From NCBI RefSeq assembly GCF_038595055.1, contig NZ_CP152002.1, positions 6,816,501 to 6,880,500 on the forward strand: 64,000 nt of DNA. The letters run 5' to 3'. The notes beneath the pieces were generated by a model, which saw only the letters and a list, made by a program, of their open reading frames with translations, did not search any database and had not been told where the DNA came from. Position 1 is the stretch's first letter, and each line of letters begins with the position of its first letter. The position numbers and the translations under genes are program-made. Source of the stretch: Paenibacillus sp. FSL R7-0345 (GTDB taxonomy: Bacteria > Bacillota > Bacilli > Paenibacillales > Paenibacillaceae). Of the stretch, positions 42,096-50,969 are shown one piece after another.

Positions 42096-43874
42096 CTAAT
42101 CCAGCTCCGCCCGGGAAAACAAGTCCCGGATCAGCTCCTCATTCTCGCAGGCCTGCTTAAATCCGGTAATAAAGGCTCTTAGCGCTGCCCCATCTGCCGA
42201 ATAGGCGCAGAACATATCCGCTTCCGGGTCAAAATGAATCTTCTCCTGCAGCTGCGGCAGCTGCTCTTCAAGGAATACTGCGGCCAGTGAAGCCCAGTCA
42301 TAACCGTTGCCCTCAAAACCCTCGTCAGCCCTCGCAGCAAACACTTCCTGCCTGTAGCTGCCGACAACGAGAATGACGGACATTCCGCCGTTAGCCTGTT
42401 CGATCAGCTTAAAGGGGGCGACTTGCTCTTCGGCCGCTGCAATCTCCGCTTTTGTAGTCTGCGGTGTCTCTGCCGTTTCCAAAATGGCTCCATCCTGCTC
42501 CGCTGCCAATGCCGTCTCCGCCAGCCGTTCCTCCACCTGGCTTCGCGCCTCAGCAGTGAAGGCCAGCTTCCCGTGCGACTTCACAATCTGGCCCTCCTTG
42601 ATCCGCCGGTCCAGCCAGTCACTGATGAAGCCGGGGGCATAGCCGCCCTGCCCGAACGCACCGCCGAAGGCAATCATCTTCGGATAAACCTCAAGATATT
42701 CGTCCCGCGTTGGCTGCGGGTAGCTTTCCGTATACAGCCAGAACTGTACATCATACATCAACAGCGACAGCTCATCGGCGTGGAAGGAGAAATAGCCCTT
42801 TTCGCGGACAACACGGTGGCACACAGCCCTGATCTGATTCTCCAGCTGCTCCGGATCAGGCAGCCTGCTGCACAGTTCGGCAAGCAAAGGCGAGAATTCG
42901 CCCTCTTTTACCTTACGCAGATCCTCTTCCCGGTCCTCTGCAGAGGTATCATATAACTCTTCATGCACCAGACCGCAGATAAAGGTCTCAAAGTCCGGGG
43001 CCAGATACGTAATCTCGTAATCCGCTTCCTGGTCCACATGAATGACCTCAGGCTCCCCGTCTTTGCCGCAGTGGCGGTAATCCAGCATAATGACATCATG
43101 CCCGGCGGACGGACAGTCACAGATAACCACTCCGATATCCGGATAACCCCATTCTTCAATCATGAACGGACTGCCGAGATCGCCGCACAGCGAATAGGAT
43201 TTATCCCGGCCGATCCCCATAATCCCGGTGATGGCGACATGATCATCTGCCCATGAGGTAGGCACATTCGTCGGGAAGCAGGTGTTGTGCGGTACACCGC
43301 CGTTATGCTGCTTCATCAGCGTAATATAAGAAGCCGGCAGCTTGTAGCCGAGCTCTCCCTCCACCGAGGCGATCAGCCCGTCATCCGGCGGGTCGAGGAC
43401 ATAAGAATCCAGCGCATAATCGCTGTCATCCCAGAAGGCTGCCAGGTCCATCCCTTCAAAAGGCACACCCTTACGCCCTCCGGCCCTGCTGCGCTCCCGG
43501 TTAGCCGCGATCAGCCGCTCCTGCTCCAGCTTCCGCCGGCTCCAGTCCAGCAGCATAGCGGACTGCTCATCGGCCGGATCAAGTGCAATCGCCGTACTGA
43601 ACGCCTGCACAGCCTCCTCATGCCGGTCCAGATAATAATAGGAATAACCGGTGCGGAAATGCCACAGCGGGTCCTTTTCCCCTTCTGCCGCAACCTGCTG
43701 AAACTGCTCCAGCCCCTCCTCATACCGGCCTAAATTGTTATATGCCCGCCCGAGGCTGCTGATGATTGCGTAACCGCGCTCCGCCGGAGGGATTTCCATG
43801 ATTGTATCTGCTATTTTTTGATGCTCGCCGTCTTCATGCCACTGTGCCAGTTGTGCGCTTAGATCCTTATCCAT
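42096..43874 (-). CDS. TPR + SUKH (SMI1/KNR4) + Imm51-like polyimmunity protein
   Basis: 592 aa, no signal peptide. N-terminal tetratricopeptide repeats (about 20-115, with LGRAYNNLGRYEEGLEQF and GYSYYYLDRHEEAVQAF). A SUKH-1 domain follows (about 165-305): LGYKLPASYITLMKQHNGG, then EEWGYPDIGVVICDCPSAGHD. Next is an extension containing FHADELSLLMYDVQFWLY. The C-terminus (about 480-592) has VVGSYRQEVFAARADEGFEG, NGYDWASLAAVFLEEQ and FDPEADMFCAYS, which I read as Imm51-like. SUKH and Imm51 proteins neutralise polymorphic or contact toxins. Two immunity-type domains on one chain, without a toxin gene nearby, suggest protection against several foreign toxins (inference). Confidence 0.75.
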   Translation of the reverse strand: MDKDLSAQLAQWHEDGEHQKIADTIMEIPPAERGYAIISSLGRAYNNLGRYEEGLEQFQQVAAEGEKDPLWHFRTGYSYYYLDRHEEAVQAFSTAIALDPADEQSAMLLDWSRRKLEQERLIAANRERSRAGGRKGVPFEGMDLAAFWDDSDYALDSYVLDPPDDGLIASVEGELGYKLPASYITLMKQHNGGVPHNTCFPTNVPTSWADDHVAITGIMGIGRDKSYSLCGDLGSPFMIEEWGYPDIGVVICDCPSAGHDVIMLDYRHCGKDGEPEVIHVDQEADYEITYLAPDFETFICGLVHEELYDTSAEDREEDLRKVKEGEFSPLLAELCSRLPDPEQLENQIRAVCHRVVREKGYFSFHADELSLLMYDVQFWLYTESYPQPTRDEYLEVYPKMIAFGGAFGQGGYAPGFISDWLDRRIKEGQIVKSHGKLAFTAEARSQVEERLAETALAAEQDGAILETAETPQTTKAEIAAAEEQVAPFKLIEQANGGMSVILVVGSYRQEVFAARADEGFEGNGYDWASLAAVFLEEQLPQLQEKIHFDPEADMFCAYSADGAALRAFITGFKQACENEELIRDLFSRAELD

Positions 43875-44062
43875 AGTCTGCGGCCTGCCTCCCAGTGAAA
43901 ATGTGATACTCTTATTCTACCAGACCGGGAACAGAGAATGAAAACCGGACTGCCGCCCGTGCTAAAGGTAATGAGGCCCTTTTGTCGAATAGTTATGCCT
44001 GAACGCGGATTTTGCAAGTATCAGCAACTACACACTGAACACGACAGGAGGAAGGACTCACT

Positions 44063-44854
44063 ATGGCTTTTACCATTAATAATCTCAAAGACAACAGCAA
44101 TGTTATTATCAAGGAGCAGCTTGGCGGTTTTACAGTGATTGAGTATAAAGAGGACCTGAGCAGCACCACCATGATGGAAGCGCAATTAAACTACTTCATG
44201 AGCAGAAGCAATATGCGCAACAAGCAGCTGATGATAGAGCTGAATAACAGCGAGGTTGTGCTTAGCGCAGGCGCTATGCAGTATATGGTCGGGAATATTG
44301 AAATGACCTCGGGCGTTAAAGGTGTCGGAGGGCTAATGCGCAACATTATGTCCAGTGCAGTTACCGGAACGACGGCCATCCGTCCACAGTACAAAGGAAC
44401 CGGAACGATTCTGCTGGAGACCACTTACAAATACCTGTGGCTGATTGATGTCGACAACGATCATATTGTTATTGATGACGGCATGTTCCTGGCCTGCGAG
44501 AGTTCACTTGAGCTTTCTGTTTCTGCCCGCAAAAATCTGTCCTCGGCCGCACTCGGCGGAGAAGGCCTGTTCAATCTGAGCGCCCGCGGCAAAGGAATTC
44601 TCGCGCTGGAAGCGCCGATCCCTTCCGAAGAAGCGGTTGTGGTCGAGCTCAACAACGATGTGCTGAAGGTGGACGGCAATTTTGCGCTGATGTGGTCCAA
44701 TACCCTTGATTTCACTGTAGAAAAATCCGGCAAAACCAAGCTCGGCTCCGCCGCCTCCGGCGAAGGGCTGGTCAACGTGTACCGCGGAACCGGCATGGTC
44801 TGGCTGGCCCCGCTGATGCAGTACAAGAACAGTATATTTACGCCTAATGCCTGA
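44063..44854 (+). CDS. AIM24 family protein
   Basis: 263 aa beta-rich protein of the AIM24/TRAP-like family: LNNSEVVLSAGAMQYMVG, GTGTILLETTYKYLWLI, GEGLFNLSARGKGILALEAP and, near the end, GTGMVWLAPL. Bacterial members have no established function; yeast Aim24 organises inner-membrane complexes. The ATG follows AGGAGGAAGGACTCACT. Monocistronic with a strong terminator. Confidence 0.85.
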   Translation: MAFTINNLKDNSNVIIKEQLGGFTVIEYKEDLSSTTMMEAQLNYFMSRSNMRNKQLMIELNNSEVVLSAGAMQYMVGNIEMTSGVKGVGGLMRNIMSSAVTGTTAIRPQYKGTGTILLETTYKYLWLIDVDNDHIVIDDGMFLACESSLELSVSARKNLSSAALGGEGLFNLSARGKGILALEAPIPSEEAVVVELNNDVLKVDGNFALMWSNTLDFTVEKSGKTKLGSAASGEGLVNVYRGTGMVWLAPLMQYKNSIFTPNA

Positions 44855-44864
44855 CGGAGCAAAA

Positions 44865-44911
44865 GGGCAGCCCCAAGGCCGGATACCGGCCGATGGGGCT
44901 GCCCTCTTTTT
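44865..44911 (+). terminator. Terminator after AIM24 gene
   Basis: Stem GGGCAGCCCC / GGGGCTGCCC with an inner GGCCGG/CCGGCC stem, followed by CTCTTTTT. Confidence 0.85.
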
Positions 44912-44942
44912 AGACACCTACAGGTTCAATATACTTGTCCGC

Positions 44943-45725
44943 TTATCTGGCAATCCAGTACGTGTTAAGAAAGGCAAGCCTGAACCCGGCCCGCTCCATA
45001 TTGGCATGGCTGGCTGAGCCGAACTCCACATCGGTATATACGGTCGTGGCACCGCGCTCTGCAGCATCTGTGAGGCGGCGCTTGATCAGTGCCGACTGGC
45101 AGCCTCTGGCCCGGAATTCCGGAAACGTGTAGTCATTAGCCAGATAGCCCTCTTCTCCGCTCAGAAACAGTGACCCCATCGATGCAGGCTTCCCGTCTAT
45201 GCTTAACATATAATTCAGGAAATCTTCCCTGTAAAAATACTCCCGCGTCCGCGCAATCATCTCCCTGGTAACCCTCAGCCCGCCGGCAGATTTTCGGATC
45301 CATTCGATAAATTGTTCGGCTGTTTCTTCCGTCACCCTCTCAATCTGAAAGCCTGAAGCCTGTTCGGCCATACCCTGCAGATTTATATACAAGAAAGCAA
45401 GCTGTTCAGCGGGAATGAACCCTTTCTCACTGAGCGCCCGTCCTACCTCCTCCGTCATATGATCGGGAGTCATATCAAAGCAGGGGGCCGCCTCAGGATA
45501 ATGGCTTAACAGCGTATCCAGCGCTGCAAGATCACCAGGACCAAATCCTTTGATCCGGTTATAGTAGCTTGAACCTCCATCCGTACGGTCACGCAGCATA
45601 ACTGCCCCGCCTGCAGGCAGCACTTCCAGCTGACGCGGTATATTAACCAGCGAACGCGCCGCATTCAGCCGGGTCAGCTCAAGCTCAATCCGCTCAATAT
45701 TTTTCAGATAATCCAAAGGCTTCAC
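44943..45725 (-). CDS. GNAT family N-acetyltransferase
   Basis: 260 aa from GTG 45725, chosen because GAGAGGAGAGGA lies at correct distance; the upstream ATGs at 45788 and 45752 have no ribosome site. An N-terminal half of unclear fold is followed by a GNAT domain (about 130-260). Acetyl-CoA binding region YTFPEFRARGCQSALIKRRL stands in for the usual Q/RxxGxG/A loop, and the domain closes with ERAGFRLAFLNTYW. Acceptor substrate unknown. Confidence 0.75.
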   Translation of the reverse strand: MKPLDYLKNIERIELELTRLNAARSLVNIPRQLEVLPAGGAVMLRDRTDGGSSYYNRIKGFGPGDLAALDTLLSHYPEAAPCFDMTPDHMTEEVGRALSEKGFIPAEQLAFLYINLQGMAEQASGFQIERVTEETAEQFIEWIRKSAGGLRVTREMIARTREYFYREDFLNYMLSIDGKPASMGSLFLSGEEGYLANDYTFPEFRARGCQSALIKRRLTDAAERGATTVYTDVEFGSASHANMERAGFRLAFLNTYWIAR

Positions 45726-45788
45726 CGTACAATCCTCTCCTCTCTGACTCATTATAATGCCAACCTGCCAGCAATTACATAACAACAA

Positions 45789-45829
45789 GAGAGCAGTCCT
45801 GCCTCAAAAAAAGAGGAAGTACCGCTCTC
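45789..45829 (-). terminator. Hairpin downstream of S-layer phosphatase gene
   Basis: GAGAGC/GCTCTC stem with inner CCTC/GAGG pairing around a seven-T loop on the minus strand, 46 bp after the stop at 45875. The following sequence is TTGTTG, so termination may be weak. Confidence 0.5.
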
Positions 45830-45874
45830 CTGCGATCGCGCTATTTCACTACCGTGTCCTACTCCCGCTTCCTG

Positions 45875-48436
45875 TTATAGCCCTGCGATTAGCGCCTTAA
45901 CCGAGCTGTCGGTTTCCAAAGCACGGATAATGAGCGTCACAGCTTCAGCTCGGGTCGCATTATGGCCCGGTGCGAACGATGAAGCCGATACCCCCTGCAC
46001 CAGCTTGGCCGAGGCAGCCTGCTTAATCGCTGCGGCAGCCCAGTTATTGCTGCTTACATCGGTAAAATCAGCCGCGCCGCCGCTTTCCAGCACGCCGAAG
46101 TTCAGCACGCGCGAGAGGATCGTCACCATCTCGGCACGGGTGATGGTTGCATTCGGCTTAAAGCTGCCGTCCGCATAGCCGGTTACGATGCCTTTACCGG
46201 CAAGGGCACCGATAGATCCGGCAGCCCAGCTTGTGCCGGTGTCGCTGAATCCGGCTGCGGCCGGATTCCCGGCCAGCCCGAAGGCACGGGCGATCATGGC
46301 GGAGAACTCTGCTCTGCTGACTGCCGCATCCGGCCGGAAGGTGCCGTTCTCGTACCCGCTGATAATCTGCAGCTTCACAGCCGCTGCAATGGCATTGCTG
46401 CCCCAATGGCCTGCGGTATCACTGAACGACGTATTCGTGTTCTGTGTTCTGGCGATTGCATCGCTCACCGTCTTCAGCACGGCCTCCTGGCTGATTACAG
46501 CAGAATGGAACGGATTCAGGGTGGTTACCGGATTGGTGGTGCCCGGCTGTTCACTTGGAGTCACAGGTGTAGTTGTTCCGCCTGAAGTCCCCCCTGTTGT
46601 TCCGCCTGTATTATTGTTTGAGCCGCCGGAATTGCTGCCGCTGGTTGTGTCGGTAACCAGCAGGGCAACCTGGTTGGACTGATATACGACCTGGGCGCTG
46701 CGTGTGCTTGGCAGACCGTTAATCTGGACAGAAGTAAACTGGCCGGACCGCTGGTTGTCGCCATGTAAGATCAGCGGAATCAAGCCGCCGGCAGGCACGT
46801 AGCTGTTTTCGAAATCGATCTGCAGCTTACCGCTTGCTGCTACTTTGCCTTTAACGTCGAGCACATCGCCCGCTCCGGTAAGGTTCAGCTCCAGCGTACC
46901 TTCAGCCGCTTGGGTGAATGCGCCGCCGATTGTTATTTTGCCATAGACATTTTCGACTACAGAACCGTGTGTATTTACAACATCGCCGCTGCCAAAGGCT
47001 GTGGCCGAATCACCTTCGAGCCTACCCGCCTTCACCTCGGTGCCGCCCGAATACGAATTGCTGCCGGTCAGCTTCAGCGTTCCGGTTCCTTCCTTCGTCA
47101 GTCCGCCTGTGCCGGAAATATCATTGCGCCAGCGGTCGGCTGCATAGAAGCCGCTCTTTGCCGCATCCAGGGATACCGTCACATCGCTGTTGAATGCACC
47201 GTAGCCGTCAGCTGCAGCGAACAGGTTCAGACGGCCCCAGCCTTCAGGGTCATCCAGCAGCGGGTAGCCGGACTGAATCGCGGTTGTAGCCAGCACCGCA
47301 CGGCGCTGCTCTGCGCTCAGATACGGCAGGCGGGTCTCCAGCAATACTTCTGCCCCTTTGGGAACAACAGCAGGCTTAACAGCAGAGTTAATCTGCGGGA
47401 AGTTGTAGGTCAGCCTTTGGGTGAACTGGGCTTTATTTTTGGCATAATCACTGAACCGGTCCTCTGCCGTTCCCGTTTCGGTCAGCAGCTTCTCGTGAGC
47501 CTGATCATAAGCAGCTTTCTTCAGCTCTGCATTATCCGGATCGGCCAGGGTTGCCGCCGCCAGTGCCGTTGCCATTACCCGGCCGCCCATTACATCAAAC
47601 GGGGAGTGCATGCCGGCGACAATCCGGTTATTGCCCATTTCGGAAGCACGGGTCAGCAGCTCCTGGAACCGTTCAGGCACCGCATAGGCCAGCGACAGCG
47701 CAGCCAGATACGAGGCGTTGGTATGGCCGCTCGGGAACCCGCCGTCCGTAGCCGGTGTACTGCTCATCGCAGGCACAAGCGTAGGCACAATGACAGAGGT
47801 ATCGAGCCAGCGAAATGGACGCATATAGCTGTAGAACGCTTTTGCCGGATTGGTTGAAGCATAATTGCCGCGGATGACGCCGATCAGATCCACCATCTTG
47901 CCCAGCTCCGAGCTGGAGTCACCCGCTTTGTTCGAGCCGTTGCCGTCATTATATTTCACTGATGTAGCATCGGCCGGAATGTCAGTAATCGTCGTGTACG
48001 TCCCTGATTTGGTGCGGTATACCTCAGAAAGGGAACCCAGGCCGTCAGCAGCACCGTAAGTCTGGTTCCGCCGGTCATCGAAATAGGCCATGTCCTCCTC
48101 TGCCTTGGTCCGCGTGGCCGCAACGTTAGCTACATATTGAATGTTTGCGTCAAGCACACTGCTGTTCAGCTTGGTGCCGTTGTTCCAGGAGGTACCCGGC
48201 GTCCACAGCTCCAGAAATCCGGAGAGGATGCCGATAGCAGGATTGGCATAAACGGCCTGATTAACAGAAGTGTTGTTCTTGTAGCTGTCTACGAAATGTC
48301 CCCACTCGGGAGCAGCCGGTACCGGAATTGATGAATCCGCGGGAGCGGCGGCTGCAGGCTGCAGCGCAACAGAATTAGAGAGGATGGCGAGACCGGCAGC
48401 AACAGATAACAGCTTTTTGGCAGTCTTTTTTTTCAA
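45875..48436 (-). CDS. S-layer-anchored PAP2-type acid phosphatase
   Basis: 853 aa. Signal peptide (cleavage near 31). PAP2/class A acid phosphatase domain (about 60-345) with all three motifs: KAFYSYMRPFRW (KxxxxxxRP-like), FPSGHT, and NNRIVAGMHSPFDV with the catalytic His. Then a beta-rich part with an autotransporter-type repeat, GTLKLTGSNSYSGGT followed by AGRLEGDSATAFGSG, unusual in a Gram-positive. A Gly/Thr/Asn linker follows, and three C-terminal SLH domains (about 660-845) for cell-wall binding. Likely releases phosphate from extracellular esters. Monocistronic. Confidence 0.85.
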   Translation of the reverse strand: MKKKTAKKLLSVAAGLAILSNSVALQPAAAAPADSSIPVPAAPEWGHFVDSYKNNTSVNQAVYANPAIGILSGFLELWTPGTSWNNGTKLNSSVLDANIQYVANVAATRTKAEEDMAYFDDRRNQTYGAADGLGSLSEVYRTKSGTYTTITDIPADATSVKYNDGNGSNKAGDSSSELGKMVDLIGVIRGNYASTNPAKAFYSYMRPFRWLDTSVIVPTLVPAMSSTPATDGGFPSGHTNASYLAALSLAYAVPERFQELLTRASEMGNNRIVAGMHSPFDVMGGRVMATALAAATLADPDNAELKKAAYDQAHEKLLTETGTAEDRFSDYAKNKAQFTQRLTYNFPQINSAVKPAVVPKGAEVLLETRLPYLSAEQRRAVLATTAIQSGYPLLDDPEGWGRLNLFAAADGYGAFNSDVTVSLDAAKSGFYAADRWRNDISGTGGLTKEGTGTLKLTGSNSYSGGTEVKAGRLEGDSATAFGSGDVVNTHGSVVENVYGKITIGGAFTQAAEGTLELNLTGAGDVLDVKGKVAASGKLQIDFENSYVPAGGLIPLILHGDNQRSGQFTSVQINGLPSTRSAQVVYQSNQVALLVTDTTSGSNSGGSNNNTGGTTGGTSGGTTTPVTPSEQPGTTNPVTTLNPFHSAVISQEAVLKTVSDAIARTQNTNTSFSDTAGHWGSNAIAAAVKLQIISGYENGTFRPDAAVSRAEFSAMIARAFGLAGNPAAAGFSDTGTSWAAGSIGALAGKGIVTGYADGSFKPNATITRAEMVTILSRVLNFGVLESGGAADFTDVSSNNWAAAAIKQAASAKLVQGVSASSFAPGHNATRAEAVTLIIRALETDSSVKALIAGL

Positions 48437-48644
48437 GTGGATTGGCTCCTATCGTCAATTGTAGTCGATTCGAATCGGTCTCAATGTAGCATCAGGCCGC
48501 GTGAACCGGCAATAAGACGATTTCTCTTTTGTATCACTTTGGGAGCATTACGGGCAGATTGCCTGATTTAATATTCTGTTAACAAAAATCGTGAATAGGC
48601 TTGTCAGAGGGTGGTGTATAATCCGCCTGGGAGGAGAATGTGCC

Positions 48645-50927
48645 GTGAAAAAATGGAACTCAGCATTTACCAGCCTGGCTCTTTCATATCTGTCCGTCGT
48701 TCTGGTCATCGTTCTCTTGCTCTGCTCCGTCTTCTCTGTCTATTTCTCCGGACATTATAAAGAAGAGCTGCGCAGCCGCAACCGCCTGGTGCTGGAGAAT
48801 ACCGCGCGGACCATTGACACCTCGGTGCTTCAGCGGGTTCAGCAGATCTATCTGGAGCTCTCTCTGGACAGAACCTCGGCCCTGCGTTTATTCAGTGATA
48901 CTTCCTTCCAGCACAATCTCAGCAAAGTGAGTGGTCTGCAAAATCTGCTGAAAGCAGAGGTTGCCGGCAACTCCGATATCATCCAGGCGGTGCATCTGTA
49001 TGCCCCGGAGCAGCAGGTCATGCTGTCGTCGCTGTATGGGCTGAGATACCAGGCTGACCAGGGGGACAGCGCAGCAGCTTTTATGGACTGGATCGGCGGA
49101 ATGCGGAGTAATCCGGGCAACAGCTTCTGGACTCCGGCCCGTGAGGTGCCTGAGGATATTTACTCCAGCTTGCCTGGCGGCAAGCATAACACGCTCATTA
49201 CCTATGCCCGCAGCTACCCTTTTCAGTCCTCCGGGGCTGAGAGTGATCTGATTGTGGCTATCGATGTTAAACAGAGCGCGGTCAGCAATATTATTCAGAA
49301 TATGATGCCCTTGCAATATGAAGGTACTTTTATTGTTGATCCTTCCGGCCAGCTGGTTGTACCGGATACTTCTGCGGATCAAGTCTCCAGTGTCAGCGTG
49401 CCGCTAGAGTCTGCGGCCGGAGCCGGAAGCTTCAGCAGCAAGCTGGACGGTACTTCCTATGTCATCACCTATCAGACCCTGCCGGTTACCGGCTGGAAAA
49501 TAGTCAGCGCTGTGCCGTCCAGCTTCTTTTATGCACCCTCCAATGGGATGCAGCAGCTGATTGCGGGACTATGTCTGCTTACCATATTACTTGGACTTTT
49601 TATGTCGGGAATTCTGGCCAAAGCCAACTATACACCGGTCAAACGGCTGGTCGGCAAGATCAGGGACCTCTCCGGCCATGCGCCTGAGCCGGTCGCTAAT
49701 GAGTACCGGCTGATCGATACGGCCTTCACCCGGCTCAGCGAGCAGGTCAGCAGTCTGGAGGAAAGCCTCCAGGCCAGCGCGCCGGTTATTAAACATAATG
49801 CTGTGCTCAGTCTTTTGGACAGCCGCTCCAGCCGGGAGGAGAAGGCCGAGGCGCTTCAATGCCTGAGTATCTCCTGGGATTACCATCACTATTGCTGCCT
49901 GCTTGTAAATACACAGGGAGCCTGGAGCCATATGGGCTCAGCGCATATCCAGCATATGATGAGCACCATCATCGGACAGCTGGAGGCCGTCCGCCTGCCG
50001 GAGTGCCGCACCATTGCCGAGGAGCTGCCGGACAAGCGGATTGCCGTCATCGTATGCGCAGGCAGCGCTTCGGACAGTCTGCTGGACCAGCTCTCGCAGC
50101 GCATCACTTTGGAGGGCAGACAGCCGTTTCAGGCAGAGGTCCAGCTGGCCCGGGGCTGCTGGGTACAGGAGACTGCTGATCTTCACAGCAGCTATTCTGA
50201 AGCACAGCTTTTGATGAAGTATGCTTATTTTTTGCCGGAGCAGCCTGTCCTGAAGGGACGCAGCCTGCTGGAGCGGGAAAGCAGCCTGGATGAAATTCCG
50301 CAGGCGCTGCTGATTAAATTCAAAGACAAACTGCAATCGCGCCAGCCGGATGAGCTCACAGCCGTTGTCGGACAGCTCGTCACCGCCATGCGGGAGGGGT
50401 TGTATCCGGCCGATTATTGCCACTTTATGCTGGGGAATACCGTGTTTGTCTACTCGGATTATCTGAAGAGCGTCCGCTATAAGTCCGGCGATCTTTATCA
50501 GCAGTATATCGGAATGCCTGACATCCTCAGGTTTCAGAGCTGGCTCACCGGCTCGCTGACCGCCTTCATTAATGAGACAGACAAGCGTAACAGCGATAGG
50601 GCTGTGTCTACGATTGAAGCAGCCAGGCAATATATCGCGGAGCATCTGGCAGAGAATCTGTCACTGGATGCCGTGTCGTCCAAGGTCTATATCAGTCCGA
50701 AATATTTAAGCAAGCTCTTCAAAGAAGAGCTTGGAATCACCTACACCGACTATGTCACCGCCCGGCGGATGGAGCGCGCCAAAGCACTGCTGGAGAGCAA
50801 CAGCATGACTGTTGAGCAGATCGCGGGGAGCGTGGGCTACGGGACGGCGGCTTATTTTATTAAACGGTTCAAAGAGATGTATGGCTGCACGCCCGGTAAC
50901 TATTTGCGTACCCTTAATGAGGGTTAG
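48645..50927 (+). CDS. Membrane-bound AraC-family one-component regulator
   Basis: 760 aa from GTG 48645, 8 nt after GGGAGGAG. TM1 near residues 13-37, an extracellular Cache-type sensor (about 45-285) and TM2 near 300-322. A helical cytoplasmic region follows, then paired AraC helix-turn-helix motifs (LSLDAVSSKVYISPKYLSKLF and TVEQIAGSVGYGTAAYFIKRF). It senses outside and binds DNA directly without a phosphorelay. The solute-binding lipoprotein gene follows after 42 bp, so it likely regulates sugar uptake genes. Confidence 0.88.
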   Translation: MKKWNSAFTSLALSYLSVVLVIVLLLCSVFSVYFSGHYKEELRSRNRLVLENTARTIDTSVLQRVQQIYLELSLDRTSALRLFSDTSFQHNLSKVSGLQNLLKAEVAGNSDIIQAVHLYAPEQQVMLSSLYGLRYQADQGDSAAAFMDWIGGMRSNPGNSFWTPAREVPEDIYSSLPGGKHNTLITYARSYPFQSSGAESDLIVAIDVKQSAVSNIIQNMMPLQYEGTFIVDPSGQLVVPDTSADQVSSVSVPLESAAGAGSFSSKLDGTSYVITYQTLPVTGWKIVSAVPSSFFYAPSNGMQQLIAGLCLLTILLGLFMSGILAKANYTPVKRLVGKIRDLSGHAPEPVANEYRLIDTAFTRLSEQVSSLEESLQASAPVIKHNAVLSLLDSRSSREEKAEALQCLSISWDYHHYCCLLVNTQGAWSHMGSAHIQHMMSTIIGQLEAVRLPECRTIAEELPDKRIAVIVCAGSASDSLLDQLSQRITLEGRQPFQAEVQLARGCWVQETADLHSSYSEAQLLMKYAYFLPEQPVLKGRSLLERESSLDEIPQALLIKFKDKLQSRQPDELTAVVGQLVTAMREGLYPADYCHFMLGNTVFVYSDYLKSVRYKSGDLYQQYIGMPDILRFQSWLTGSLTAFINETDKRNSDRAVSTIEAARQYIAEHLAENLSLDAVSSKVYISPKYLSKLFKEELGITYTDYVTARRMERAKALLESNSMTVEQIAGSVGYGTAAYFIKRFKEMYGCTPGNYLRTLNEG

Positions 50928-50969
50928 TTCGAAGCGGCTGGAGGCAAAGCTGGCAAGGAGGGAAACTTA

